64,000 nucleotides of DNA from JAGWBG01 sp034421095. Lineage in GTDB: Bacteria; Chloroflexota; Dehalococcoidia; Lucifugimonadales; JAGWBF01. The position numbers were made by a program, and so were the translations under genes. The DNA is taken from NCBI GenBank assembly GCA_034421095.1, contig DAOUKR010000026.1, forward strand, positions 124,001-188,000. Direction: 5' to 3'. The notes under the pieces are model-generated. The model did no database searches and was not told where the DNA came from. It was given only the letters and a program-made list of their open reading frames with translations. Below are positions 16,526 through 24,836 of the stretch, one piece after another. Position 1 is the stretch's first letter, and every line of letters starts with the position of its first letter.

Positions 16526-17602
16526 GTGGCCAAGATAAGGACCGCCATCATTGGGGTCGGGAACTGTGCATCCTCCCTGGTGCAGGGTGTACACAAATAC
16601 CAGGACACCACCGAAGATGCCGACATACCGGGAATCATGCACCCCAACGTTGGCGGGTACGGGATTGGGGACATCGAGTTCGTGGCCGCCTTCGACGTGG
16701 ACGTGAACAAGGTGGGCAAGGACCTTTCCGAGGCCATCTTTGCCCCCCCCAACAACACCCTCAAGTTCACCGAGGTGCCCCCCACGGGCGTGACCGTGGA
16801 CAGGGGCATGACCCACGACGGCATAGGCAAGTACGTCTCCCACATGGTCCAGAAGGCCCCCGGCTCCACGTCGGACATCGTGAGCATCCTGAAGGAGAGG
16901 CAGTGCGACGTCGTGATAAGCTACCTCCCCGTGGGCAGCGAGATGGCCACCAAGTGGTACGTGGAGCAAATCCTGGCTGCCGGGTGCGGCATGGTGAACT
17001 GCATTCCCGTGTTCATTGCCAGGGAGGGCTACTGGCAGAAGCGCTTCAAGGACCACGGCTTGCCCATAATCGGCGACGACATCAAGTCCCAGCTGGGGGC
17101 CACCATCGCCCACCGCGTGCTCACCCGCCTGTTCGAGGACCGGGGCGTCAAGGTGGACAGGACCTACCAGCTGAACTTCGGCGGCAACACCGACTTTCTG
17201 AACATGCTGGAAAGGGAGCGGCTGGTATCCAAGAAAATATCCAAGACCAACGCGGTTGCCTCGCAGCTGGACTACAGCCTGGACGGCGACAACATCCACG
17301 TGGGCCCCAGCGACCACGTACCCTGGCTGGAAGACCGGAAGTGGTGCTATATCAGGATGGAGGGCCACTCCTTCGGCGGAGCGCCCATCAACCTGGAGCT
17401 GAAGCTGGAGGTATGGGACAGCCCCAACTCGGCGGGAGTGGTGGTGGACGCCGTCCGGTGCTGCAAGCTGGCCATGGACCGGGGGATGTCGGGGTCAATC
17501 GCAGGCCCGTCCGCCTACTTCATGAAATCACCCCCTGTCCAGTACACGGACGACGTTGCCCGACAGATGGTGGAAGCCTTTATCGAGGGTAGGGAAGCTT
17601 GA
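16526..17602 (+). CDS. ino1: myo-inositol-1(3)-phosphate synthase
   Basis: A 358-residue protein of the compact mycobacterial/archaeal MIPS type. It converts glucose 6-phosphate to inositol 3-phosphate in an NAD-dependent reaction. The Rossmann motif IIGVGNCASSLVQG is at residues 7-20; typical later segments are FVAAFDVD, NCIPVFIA, GDDIKSQLGATI, QLNFGGNTDFLNM with catalytic-zone KTNAVASQL, and HVPWLEDRKW. The GTG at 16526 is chosen because AAAGGAG is 7 bases upstream. It is the first gene of a tightly spaced trio, 11 bases before a PimA-like glycosyltransferase, which indicates that its product goes into inositol lipids and not a soluble solute. Confidence 0.95.
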   Translation: MAKIRTAIIGVGNCASSLVQGVHKYQDTTEDADIPGIMHPNVGGYGIGDIEFVAAFDVDVNKVGKDLSEAIFAPPNNTLKFTEVPPTGVTVDRGMTHDGIGKYVSHMVQKAPGSTSDIVSILKERQCDVVISYLPVGSEMATKWYVEQILAAGCGMVNCIPVFIAREGYWQKRFKDHGLPIIGDDIKSQLGATIAHRVLTRLFEDRGVKVDRTYQLNFGGNTDFLNMLERERLVSKKISKTNAVASQLDYSLDGDNIHVGPSDHVPWLEDRKWCYIRMEGHSFGGAPINLELKLEVWDSPNSAGVVVDAVRCCKLAMDRGMSGSIAGPSAYFMKSPPVQYTDDVARQMVEAFIEGREA

Positions 17603-17613
17603 GAGAGTAACCC

Positions 17614-18756
17614 ATGAAGATAGCACTGGTCTCACCCTATGACTTCACCTGGCCCGGTGGAGTTGCGGGCCATATCTCCCATCTCACACACCAGTTCACC
17701 GACATGGGGCATCAGGTGAAGATTCTGGCGCCCCATTCCCCATCGAGGAAAATCCCGGAGGAAAGCGAGTTTGTGCCCCTTGGGAGGTCCGTGCCCATAC
17801 CTTCGGGCGGCTCCATCGCCCGGCTCTCCCTCTCCGTGTGGCTCCACCACAAGATAAGGGACTTCCTGGACAGGGAGCGCTTCGACGTGGTCCACCTCCA
17901 CGAGCCGCTGATGCCCATTCTGCCCCTCTTCGTCCTGCAGACCTCCAACTCCCTGAACGTGGGGACCTTTCACGCCTTCTATGGCCGTTTCAGGAACTAC
18001 GGCTGGTCCCACCCAATCCTGAAGTACTGGTTCAAGAAGCTGGATGGCCTCATCGCCGTATCCCCCGCCGCCCGTCAGTACGTGAGCAGGTTCTTCCCCG
18101 GCGACTACAAGATCATCCCCAACGGCATAGACGTAGACCACTTCTCGGCAAATGGGTCGCCCATACCGGAGTTGGACGACGGCAAGATTAATATCCTCTT
18201 TGTGGGCCGGATGGAGAAGCGCAAGGGACTGCGGTATCTCCTTGAGGCGTACAGCAAGCTCAAGTGGGACTTCCGCAACATCCGTCTGGTGGTGGTAGGG
18301 CCGGGCAGCCTGGACAAGGAATGCTACCGGATTATCGGTGAGCGCAAGCTTGACGACGTGGTCTTTTTGGGCAGGGTGCCGTACCATGAGCTACCCCGCT
18401 ACTACGGAAGCGCCCACATATGCTGTGCTCCCGCCACCGGAAGGGAGAGCTTCGGCATAGTCCTCCTGGAGGCTATGGCCGCGGGAAAGCCCATAGTGGC
18501 ATCCCGAATTGAGGGCTACTCTGCGGTGCTGAATCACGGCGAGCAGGGGTTGCTCGTTCCACCCAAGGATAGCGCATCCCTGGCCGAAGCACTGGCCCTG
18601 CTGATACGGGATTCGGACTTGCGCTCTCAGATGGCGGAGAAGGGGGAGTCAACGGTAGAGCAGTACCGATGGGAGAAAGTAGCCCTGCAGGTTATGGACT
18701 ATTATACTCACCTCATAGAAGCGACCAATGGTCTTTCCAGGCAGAGAGCAGTTTAG
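17614..18756 (+). CDS. GT4 glycosyltransferase, phosphatidylinositol mannosyltransferase (PimA)-like
   Basis: A 380-residue GT-B retaining glycosyltransferase. The N-terminal PYDFTWPGGVAGHISHL, SVPIPSGGSIARL and VVHLHEPLMP segments parallel mycobacterial PimA. The sugar-nucleotide half carries FVGRMEKRKGL, VVVGPGS and the EX7E region RESFGIVLLEAMAAGKP. PimA transfers mannose from GDP-mannose to the inositol ring of phosphatidylinositol at the inner membrane face. Its place between inositol-phosphate synthase and a CDP-alcohol phosphatidyltransferase strongly supports that role. The phosphohexomutase and PGI/PMI genes elsewhere in the window could supply mannose. It overlaps the next gene by 29 bases, so the two are probably translationally coupled. 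Confidence 0.88.
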   Translation: MKIALVSPYDFTWPGGVAGHISHLTHQFTDMGHQVKILAPHSPSRKIPEESEFVPLGRSVPIPSGGSIARLSLSVWLHHKIRDFLDRERFDVVHLHEPLMPILPLFVLQTSNSLNVGTFHAFYGRFRNYGWSHPILKYWFKKLDGLIAVSPAARQYVSRFFPGDYKIIPNGIDVDHFSANGSPIPELDDGKINILFVGRMEKRKGLRYLLEAYSKLKWDFRNIRLVVVGPGSLDKECYRIIGERKLDDVVFLGRVPYHELPRYYGSAHICCAPATGRESFGIVLLEAMAAGKPIVASRIEGYSAVLNHGEQGLLVPPKDSASLAEALALLIRDSDLRSQMAEKGESTVEQYRWEKVALQVMDYYTHLIEATNGLSRQRAV

Positions 18757-19366
18757 GGCTATCGTCCTGCGCTACGTGGAGTTGCCCGGAGCCAGGACAC
18801 TCCGGGCATTGGGCTTTACCCCGAACACCGTAACCATATTGGGCTTCTGCATTTCCCTCGCCGCCGCCGCCCTCGTGGGTGCCGGCTTCCTCCTGGCTGG
18901 GGGCCTGGTGTTTCTGGCCGGCAGCGTGATGGATCTCATGGATGGCGCTCTGGCACGCCTGACGGGTAGAGTAAGCAGGTTCGGGGCACTCCTGGATTCG
19001 GTGATGGACCGTCTGGGTGAGGCAGCCATCTTCCTGGGAATCGCCATCCATGGCCTGCGCTACGAACTGAGCGATGAAAGGCTGCTTTTCCTGATGGTGG
19101 TCATCCTGGCGGCGCTGGTGGCTTCCCAGACTGTGAGCTATCTTCGGGCCAGGGGTGAGGGTCTGGGCATCGAGACCAGGACAGGCCTGATGACCCGCCC
19201 CGAAAGGGTGGTACTGCTATCCCTGGGCCTTATTCTGGGCTTGCGGCCACTGGAGATAATCCTGATTGTCATAGCCGCGGTATCAGCGCTTACCCTGTTG
19301 CAGCGTCTCTACCATATCCAACGGTCCCTTGACCGGGACTCCAGTTCTACCCTTGGGGGTGGATAA
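18728..19366 (+). CDS. CDP-alcohol phosphatidyltransferase, probable phosphatidylinositol (phosphate) synthase
   Basis: A 212-residue membrane enzyme. The full catalytic motif DG-x2-AR-x8-G-x3-D-x3-D is present: DLMDGALARLTGR continuing to GALLDSVMD, at about residues 73-98. Six hydrophobic segments surround it, as in the family. It exchanges the CMP of CDP-diacylglycerol for an alcohol phosphate. From the operon, the likely acceptor is inositol phosphate, giving phosphatidylinositol phosphate as in mycobacteria. Glycerol phosphate (PgsA) remains possible. The start overlaps the glycosyltransferase gene. No acyltransferase or PIP phosphatase gene follows. Confidence 0.88.
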   Translation: MVFPGREQFRAIVLRYVELPGARTLRALGFTPNTVTILGFCISLAAAALVGAGFLLAGGLVFLAGSVMDLMDGALARLTGRVSRFGALLDSVMDRLGEAAIFLGIAIHGLRYELSDERLLFLMVVILAALVASQTVSYLRARGEGLGIETRTGLMTRPERVVLLSLGLILGLRPLEIILIVIAAVSALTLLQRLYHIQRSLDRDSSSTLGGG

Positions 19367-19492
19367 GAGGGACAATCCGTTGTAAACTATGTTCGACGAT
19401 ATGCTTGCTCGGCTCCGGGAGGAAGCGGCCTCTCGCGACGGAGGAAGGTGCGGGCGGGAATGGCCGGTCTGGAGCATGTCCTAGGAGGTACA

Positions 19493-20212
19493 ATGCCAAT
19501 CATATCCGACAGCGATAGAGATAGCCTGAAGAGGGAGTTCCGCAAAGACCTCAAGAACGACGTGACCATAAGGCTCTTTACCCAGGGATCATCTCTCCTC
19601 TCCGTTCCCGGAAGGGAATGTCAGTATTGCCCTCAGACCCAGCAGCTCATGGAGGAGCTCACCGCCCTTTCGCCCAAGCTTCACCTGGAAATCTACGACT
19701 TTTACAGCCAGGCAGAGGAGAGGGAAAAGTACGGGGTCGAACGCATCCCGGCCATCGTCCTTGGGAACGAGGACAACGCCAGATTGAAATTCTACGGCAT
19801 ACCTATGGGTTACGAGTTCGCCACGATACTTGAGGACATCAAGACCCTCTCCCGTGGCGTAAGCCCGCTCACCATGGATACGAGGAAGAAGCTGCGCAAG
19901 GTGAACAGCCCCGTGCATATCCAGGTGTTCGTCACGCCCTCTTGCGGGTACTGCCCCGGTGTGGCCAGGTTGGCCCACGCAATCGCCATCGAGAACCCCC
20001 TCATCACCGCCGACGTCGTCGAAGTGGAGGAGTTCCCAGCCCTCGGTCAGACTTATGCCGTAAGGGGTGTGCCCAAGACGGTAATGGGCACGGTATCCCA
20101 GCTGGGGGTATTGCCCCCGGTGCAGTTCGTTGGAGCCGTCCCCGAGTCCGAGTTCGTAGAGAGGGTTCTGGAGGCTGGTATAAAGGAAACGCCTGAGGAT
20201 GCCTCTTCCTGA
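19493..20212 (+). CDS. protein disulfide oxidoreductase (double thioredoxin fold, PDO-like)
   Basis: A 239-residue soluble protein with two thioredoxin folds. The first has CQYC at residues 43-46, the second CGYC at 151-154, each followed by the conserved cis-Pro region (VERIPAIVLG; VRGVPKTVMG). This is the PDO/glutaredoxin-like architecture known from thermophiles and many anaerobes, where it forms or reduces intracellular disulfides, usually with a thioredoxin reductase. The ATG at 19493 has AGGAGGT 3-4 bases upstream; the longer open frame to 19448 lacks a site. ribH follows after 84 bases. Confidence 0.9.
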   Translation: MPIISDSDRDSLKREFRKDLKNDVTIRLFTQGSSLLSVPGRECQYCPQTQQLMEELTALSPKLHLEIYDFYSQAEEREKYGVERIPAIVLGNEDNARLKFYGIPMGYEFATILEDIKTLSRGVSPLTMDTRKKLRKVNSPVHIQVFVTPSCGYCPGVARLAHAIAIENPLITADVVEVEEFPALGQTYAVRGVPKTVMGTVSQLGVLPPVQFVGAVPESEFVERVLEAGIKETPEDASS

Positions 20213-20215
20213 GCT

Positions 20216-20287
20216 ATGGAGGTAGACTCGACGGAAGGGCTTTCACATAAAGCCCTGGCGAGCATGAAACACAAGGCCGAAAAGTAG
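20216..20287 (+). other. 23-codon open frame with internal hairpin between PDO and ribH
   Basis: An ATG 3 bases after the PDO stop opens a 23-codon frame ending just before the ribH ribosome site. It contains a perfect 8-base hairpin, AGGGCTTT/AAAGCCCT (20236-20256, loop CACAT). It could be a small protein, an attenuator or only intergenic structure. No T-run follows the hairpin. Confidence 0.3.
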
Positions 20288-20296
20288 GGGGTAATC

Positions 20297-20779
20297 TTGG
20301 CAAGAGAGCTTAAGGGCGATCTTCAAGGACAGGGACTCCGTATAGCGATTATAGCGGCCCGTTTCAACGAGCTTATCACTCTGAGACTCGTTGAGGGTGC
20401 GCAAGACGCCCTGGCGCGTCACGGCGTCAACGATGAAGATACCCTTATAGCTTGGGTTCCAGGCTCATTTGAGCTACCCGTTGCGGCCAAGGTTCTGGCC
20501 GAGACCGGCCAGTACGACTCCATAGTATGTCTGGGGACTGTCATACGGGGAGAGACTACCCACTACGATATGGTGGCCGGGAATGCCTCGGGTGGCATAG
20601 GAAGGGTCGCACTGGAGACAGGAGTGCCCGTGATGTTTGGGGTGCTCACCACAGAGAACATGGACCAGGCCATCAACCGTGCTGGCGGGAAGTCGGGGAA
20701 CTTGGGCTACAACGCCGCCGTGGGAGCCATCGAGATGGCCAGGCTCCTGCAGACTATGAAGAATCTGGGAAAGAGCTAG
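20297..20779 (+). CDS. ribH: 6,7-dimethyl-8-ribityllumazine synthase
   Basis: A 160-residue enzyme of riboflavin synthesis that joins 5-amino-6-ribitylaminouracil with dihydroxybutanone phosphate. Visible are IAAARFNE-type IIAARFNELIT, WVPGSFELPVAAK, the phosphate/substrate motif GTVIRGETTHYD (catalytic His), PVMFGVLTTEN and NLGYNAAVGAIEMA. The start is a TTG with AGGGGGT about 5 bases upstream. The other rib genes are not in the window; flavin supply would suit the many flavin and F420 enzymes here. A stem-loop follows at 20823. Confidence 0.95.
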   Translation: MARELKGDLQGQGLRIAIIAARFNELITLRLVEGAQDALARHGVNDEDTLIAWVPGSFELPVAAKVLAETGQYDSIVCLGTVIRGETTHYDMVAGNASGGIGRVALETGVPVMFGVLTTENMDQAINRAGGKSGNLGYNAAVGAIEMARLLQTMKNLGKS

Positions 20780-20822
20780 GGCGCCTCCCGGACGGCTCTT
20801 GACGTACCTGGCCTCCTGCACC

Positions 20823-20846
20823 CTTGCTGAGAGGCTCTTCAGCAAG
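20823..20846 (+). terminator. stem-loop downstream of ribH
   Basis: Perfect 8-base stem CTTGCTGA / TCAGCAAG with an 8-base loop, 43 bases after the ribH stop. There is no T-run. Confidence 0.45.
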
Positions 20847-20985
20847 CTCAGGAGAGGCGGCGGGGCATCGCTTTCATCCCAACTCCCATAGATGAAATGG
20901 GTGTTCAGAACTTGAGGCTATTCCCCTCTCTCCCTTGATGCACGTTAGCCAAATTAAGGGAAGGCCAGGGTAAGGATGATAACCC

Positions 20986-21115
20986 AACCGTCATTCTGGC
21001 GAAAGCCAGAATCCATACGACCTTGTCTATAGACGCGGGTGAGGAAACCAACGACGCCTCTGGATACTGGCCCGTGGCCTACGCCAGGGCGGGCTCTGCG
21101 CCGGAATGACGCGAG
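20986..21115. repeat. dispersed palindromic repeats, copy D
   Basis: Units CGTCATTCTGGCGAAAGCCA, GGATACTGGC and CGCCGGAATGACGC related to the clusters at 10.6 and 16 kb. The 481-base gap between ribH and sufU holds the ribH stem-loop, a small CCCAT/ATGGG hairpin near 20885 and these repeats; I see no gene in it. Confidence 0.65.
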
Positions 21116-21260
21116 GGTAGTAAGGATGACTCGTGCATCACCTCTACTTAATGCTAATGTACATCAAGCGTGCAAGGGGGGAGGAGATTGGCTATTTTCA
21201 GAGCAACGACGGGGGTTATCCGGAGGAAGGGTCTTCTATCACCCGGGCTCAGTCAGGACT

Positions 21261-21725
21261 ATGCAGCAGTTTCCCTTTGACGAGATTGACGAGCTATACC
21301 GGAAGGTAATCCTGGACCATTACCGAAGCCCACGGAACATGGTCGAGATAGGGGAGCCGGATATAGAGTACGACGAGTACAACCCTATCTGCGGGGACCG
21401 GGTGGTATTGCAGCTAAAGTTCAACGATGGCCGGATAGAAGAGGCTGGATTTCACGGCGAGGGGTGCTCCATAAGCCAGGCTTCAGCCTCCGTTATGACG
21501 GAATCGGTCAAGGGGAAGACCCCGGAGGAGGCGGAGCAGCTATCGGGTACGTTCAGGAGGCTCATGCAGGGTTACGCCCCCTCTGAGGACGAACTCACGG
21601 GGTTGGGCAACCTTGCGGCCTTCCAGGGTGTGCGCAAGTTCCCCGTGCGTATCAAGTGCGCCCTCCTCGCCTGGATAGCCCTGGAGGAAGGGATAGCAGA
21701 GCACCGCCGGGCCGGCACAAGCTAG
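21261..21725 (+). CDS. sufU: SufU-type iron-sulfur cluster assembly scaffold
   Basis: A 154-residue IscU-fold protein. The zinc/cluster ligands are Cys44 (NPICGDR, with Asp46), Cys69 (HGEGCSISQAS) and Cys133 (RIKCALLAW). The inserted segment between the second and third cysteines, and the absence of an LPPVK motif, make it the SufU type. In such systems it relays sulfur from SufS or acts as scaffold. The other suf genes are not nearby. The open frame extends to 21039 but only through repeat DNA; conserved sequence begins at the ATG at 21261, whose ribosome site is weak. Confidence 0.9.
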   Translation: MQQFPFDEIDELYRKVILDHYRSPRNMVEIGEPDIEYDEYNPICGDRVVLQLKFNDGRIEEAGFHGEGCSISQASASVMTESVKGKTPEEAEQLSGTFRRLMQGYAPSEDELTGLGNLAAFQGVRKFPVRIKCALLAWIALEEGIAEHRRAGTS

Positions 21726-21745
21726 TGATACTCCCTGATCCCCTC

Positions 21746-23593
21746 CTACTCAACCCACGTCTTGGCCCAGAAGAAATATTCTGATGCGGCAACGTTGGGG
21801 TGGAAACCCCTCACTCCGGGCGCGGTGACCCATCTTGAACCTCCCGTAACAGGGCTGAAGAGATAAGCCTGCTCAAGAAGGTAACGCTGGATTCCTCGAA
21901 CCATCTCCCCTCTCTGAATGGCGTCGCTTTCCACGGCCTGCTCGACAATCATCTCATCAAGCCGCCTATCGGAATGAGCCAGCACACTCCGGGGTCCTGA
22001 TGCGCCATGCAATACGCTGAATAGGAAACCGTTGGTGGTAGTGGTGGGGGGTAGAGCACCGATGGCAATCTGGTAATCCTTGTCACGCCACACTCTGTCC
22101 GTATACCGGGTGGGGTTAAGGATTGTGGACATGGGTTCGAAGCCCACGGCCCTCAGGTCCTCCTCTATCTGTCGTCCCTGCTGTAAATGAGTGTCTCCAA
22201 AGTCAGCCACGATAAACTCGAACCTGAGTGGCAGTTCCACCCCCGCATCCTCAAGAATACCTGATACTCCTGCAGGGTCGGCAAAGTAGGTCTCCCTCAT
22301 CTCATCCTGTGCAAGGAGCCAGTCGGGACTTTGTACTGGCATCCCCAGGCTGACAAAGCCCTGGTCTGCCCAGGTAGCGCGCAGGTAGTCCCAGGGGTCG
22401 AGGGCCTTGAGCACGGCCTTCCGCACCTGAAGGTCGTCAAAGGGAGGGGCCGAAACGTTCATACTCAGAATCAGGCCGGAGCCGCCCTGGTTAGACAGGA
22501 AGCTGTTGAACCCGACGTCGGGCCGCCCCTGAAGGACGGTCCAGGATTCCGGCGATGGGCTGTAAACATCCACTGCCCCGGTGAGAAAGGCGGCGAGGCG
22601 GCTCTCCTTCCCGCCTCGTATGACCCTGGTAACAAACTCATCTACGAAGGGAAGGCCGTCTTCGAAATAGTCGGGATTCTTCTCGAAGGTGCTGCCAACG
22701 TCTATCTGAGTGCTCTTCCATATCCAGGGGCCGCTGCCTATTACAGGCCCATTCTTCAGGTCGCCATTCACTTCCACCGCCTCTTTTGCCACCACCTTCG
22801 TGTGGCCGTCAGCCAGAGCTACCAGGAAGTCGGCATCGGGAAAATCGGGGTCAAGGGTTATATTCAGGATATATTTCCCCTCGGCCTGCACGGACTCCAT
22901 GTTCTGGAGCAGGGGGGCGTTGGCCCAGCCGGTTGTGCGTTGTCGCTCATAGCTGAACACTACGTCCTCGGCAACAAGCTCCCGTCCGTTGACCGGAGGG
23001 ATGTTTTGCCATTTAATCCCTTCTCTAAGCTCAAAACGATAGGTCCAGGGGTCTACCATTTCCCATCTCTCACATAGGTCACACTCCAGCAGGAGGCTGG
23101 GCAGCGGGACCTCGTCCGCAGGCCCGCTCCGCAGTCGGAGGAGGCGGCTGTAGACCATTCCCGGCCCCAGGGAGGTCAGGGCCGGTTGTATCTCTTGGTG
23201 GACGTCCATGTGGACTATGTTGGCAAGGGCTACCGTCGAGAGACTGCCACCGGGGATGCCCTGTGGCGGTGGTGATACTACCGGCGTAGGGCTTGGGATG
23301 GGGGTGGGAGTTGGCAAAGGGGTGCTGGTAGGTGTGGGTGTCGGCGGTGGTGTTGGAGTAGGGGTAGGGACAGTCGTGGGAGTTGGTGCTGGCGTGGCCG
23401 TGGGGGCCGGCGTTGGAGTACCAGTAGGTACCGGGGTGGGTGTGGGTATGAGCGTAGGCGTCGGTGTAGGCTCAGGGGATGAGCACGCCACAATCAACAG
23501 CGTTAATATAACCAAAGGAAAGAGTCCAATCATAGCGGACTTGCGCAGCGATGCCAAGAAGCCTTTCGTCTTAATTTGAGCTTGCCGAATCAT
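21746..23593 (-). CDS. solute-binding lipoprotein, family 5 (peptide/nickel-type ABC importer)
   Basis: A 615-residue exported lipoprotein. It has a basic start, a hydrophobic run and the lipobox LIVAC with Cys37. Next comes a remarkable linker of about 75 residues made almost only of Pro and Thr (PTPTPTLIPTPTPVPT and similar), then an SBP_bac_5 domain: FELREGIKWQNIPPVNGREL (first 20), VVFSYERQ, SGPWIWK, FSPDFW-type positions and a C-terminal wing. Such proteins bind oligopeptides or other solutes for an ABC importer, but no permease or ATPase gene is adjacent. The ATG at 23593 has GGAGGG 4 bases upstream. It overlaps the upstream flippase-like gene by 23 bases. Confidence 0.87.
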   Translation of the reverse strand: MIRQAQIKTKGFLASLRKSAMIGLFPLVILTLLIVACSSPEPTPTPTLIPTPTPVPTGTPTPAPTATPAPTPTTVPTPTPTPPPTPTPTSTPLPTPTPIPSPTPVVSPPPQGIPGGSLSTVALANIVHMDVHQEIQPALTSLGPGMVYSRLLRLRSGPADEVPLPSLLLECDLCERWEMVDPWTYRFELREGIKWQNIPPVNGRELVAEDVVFSYERQRTTGWANAPLLQNMESVQAEGKYILNITLDPDFPDADFLVALADGHTKVVAKEAVEVNGDLKNGPVIGSGPWIWKSTQIDVGSTFEKNPDYFEDGLPFVDEFVTRVIRGGKESRLAAFLTGAVDVYSPSPESWTVLQGRPDVGFNSFLSNQGGSGLILSMNVSAPPFDDLQVRKAVLKALDPWDYLRATWADQGFVSLGMPVQSPDWLLAQDEMRETYFADPAGVSGILEDAGVELPLRFEFIVADFGDTHLQQGRQIEEDLRAVGFEPMSTILNPTRYTDRVWRDKDYQIAIGALPPTTTTNGFLFSVLHGASGPRSVLAHSDRRLDEMIVEQAVESDAIQRGEMVRGIQRYLLEQAYLFSPVTGGSRWVTAPGVRGFHPNVAASEYFFWAKTWVE

Positions 23594-24623
23594 CAACCCT
23601 CCTCTCACCTTCATCAGTAGATACAGTCATTTCTCTCTCAAGCATACGTGCCGAATCCGTTCTGTTGCGTGGCTTCAGACCTATGGTGAAGAAGACCGCG
23701 AGCGCCACTACTATGGGGGGAAGGAATAGCACGGCGTGTACTACTATTCCATAGCTAAACGCCAGCGCCTGAGGCACGTCGAAGAACTTCAGCACGTATA
23801 CAATAGCGAACTCAAAGGTACCCACCGCAGCGGGAAGTGCGGGAAGTGCGGTGGCGAAATAAAGGGTTCCCAGAATAGTCAGGGTAGCCACAAAGGGCGA
23901 AATCCCCAGGCCCATCCCATGCGCCAGAACCCAGGCGCAGAGGCCAACCATGAGCCAGTATGCAAGGCTCAGAAGAAAGGCGTATGTTAATGTGGCCTTC
24001 TCCCTGGTGAGGTCCATGAGGAATGTGGCAGTGGCTACCAGGATGGGAACTCTACTCAAGAGCGGCTTGCCGCTTAGCCATATCACGAAGGGCACCACCA
24101 GCACCGACGCCACAGCTACCACAAAGGCCCCTACGACGTATGGGAGGAAATCGCCCTTGCTGGGCAGAAGTGTCAGCCCGGCCGTCAATAAGACCGCCGT
24201 GACCACCATGTCCAGAATTCTCTCCACTCCTAGAGTGGCCAGGGCCGCTCCGCCGCCGACCCTATACCGCATGGTGAGGAGGGCGAACTGGGCCCCTTCG
24301 CTAACCACCCTGACGGGCACCAGGCTGTTCAGTCCAATGCCCGTGTTCTGCACCAGGAAAAGCTGGGCCAAGGGCACCTTATCTTGAACGAAGAGGACCT
24401 GCCATCGGTAGGCCCTGACGAAGCTGGATATTATAAGTATCGCCAGAGAAAGGACAGCCCACCCAATGGGGAAGCTCTGGAACTGGTCTATTACAAGGCC
24501 CCACTCTACACCCTTTACCGACAGCCATCCCAGCAGCAGGCTGATACCGATGCCGATGGCTATACGCGCGTGGGTATCCCACAGCCAGCGTTTTACCAGC
24601 CTTGCCGAGGTATTCAGTAACAC
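23571..24623 (-). CDS. flippase-like membrane protein (lysylphosphatidylglycerol synthase TM-region family)
   Basis: An integral membrane protein of about 350 residues with roughly eight hydrophobic segments. It matches the YbhN/UPF0104 family: SSFVRAYRWQVLF after the second segment, NSLVPVRVVSEGAQ, ERILDMVVTAVLL and PALPAAVGTFEFAIVYVL. Relatives form the flippase half of MprF or are suggested lipid-linked precursor transporters. The start is uncertain: a GTG at 24623 with AGAAAGG 8 bases upstream gives a sensible N-terminus, while the open frame continues to a TTG at 24761. It overlaps the lipoprotein gene, so coupled translation is likely. With the inositol-mannolipid genes nearby, glycolipid transport is a reasonable guess only. 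Confidence 0.8.
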   Translation of the reverse strand: MLLNTSARLVKRWLWDTHARIAIGIGISLLLGWLSVKGVEWGLVIDQFQSFPIGWAVLSLAILIISSFVRAYRWQVLFVQDKVPLAQLFLVQNTGIGLNSLVPVRVVSEGAQFALLTMRYRVGGGAALATLGVERILDMVVTAVLLTAGLTLLPSKGDFLPYVVGAFVVAVASVLVVPFVIWLSGKPLLSRVPILVATATFLMDLTREKATLTYAFLLSLAYWLMVGLCAWVLAHGMGLGISPFVATLTILGTLYFATALPALPAAVGTFEFAIVYVLKFFDVPQALAFSYGIVVHAVLFLPPIVVALAVFFTIGLKPRNRTDSARMLEREMTVSTDEGERRVDDSASSN

Positions 24624-24836
24624 TGCTATGACCTTTCTCGCCTTGTATATCCGGTATGGGAGTGCACCCGTACCCGGTAGGACGCCCCTAGCCTGCAACC
24701 ACCCTTCTCCCACAGAGCGAGAAGGCCATGAATATGAGTGTGGAGCTTTCGGTTGATTCAAGTAACAGGGAAACCTTGCCCAGCCCTCAAAGATAGTATA
24801 GAGTAACTTCTAGAAATATGCATAGAGGAACCGGCT

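Noticed and set aside
16387..17592. 401-codon ORF in another frame over inositol-phosphate synthase
   Set aside because: Arg/Gly/Pro-rich shadow of a clearly identified gene.
19389..19484. 31-codon frame between the phosphatidyltransferase and PDO genes
   Set aside because: No ribosome site, and its stop lies in the PDO ribosome site; no family likeness.
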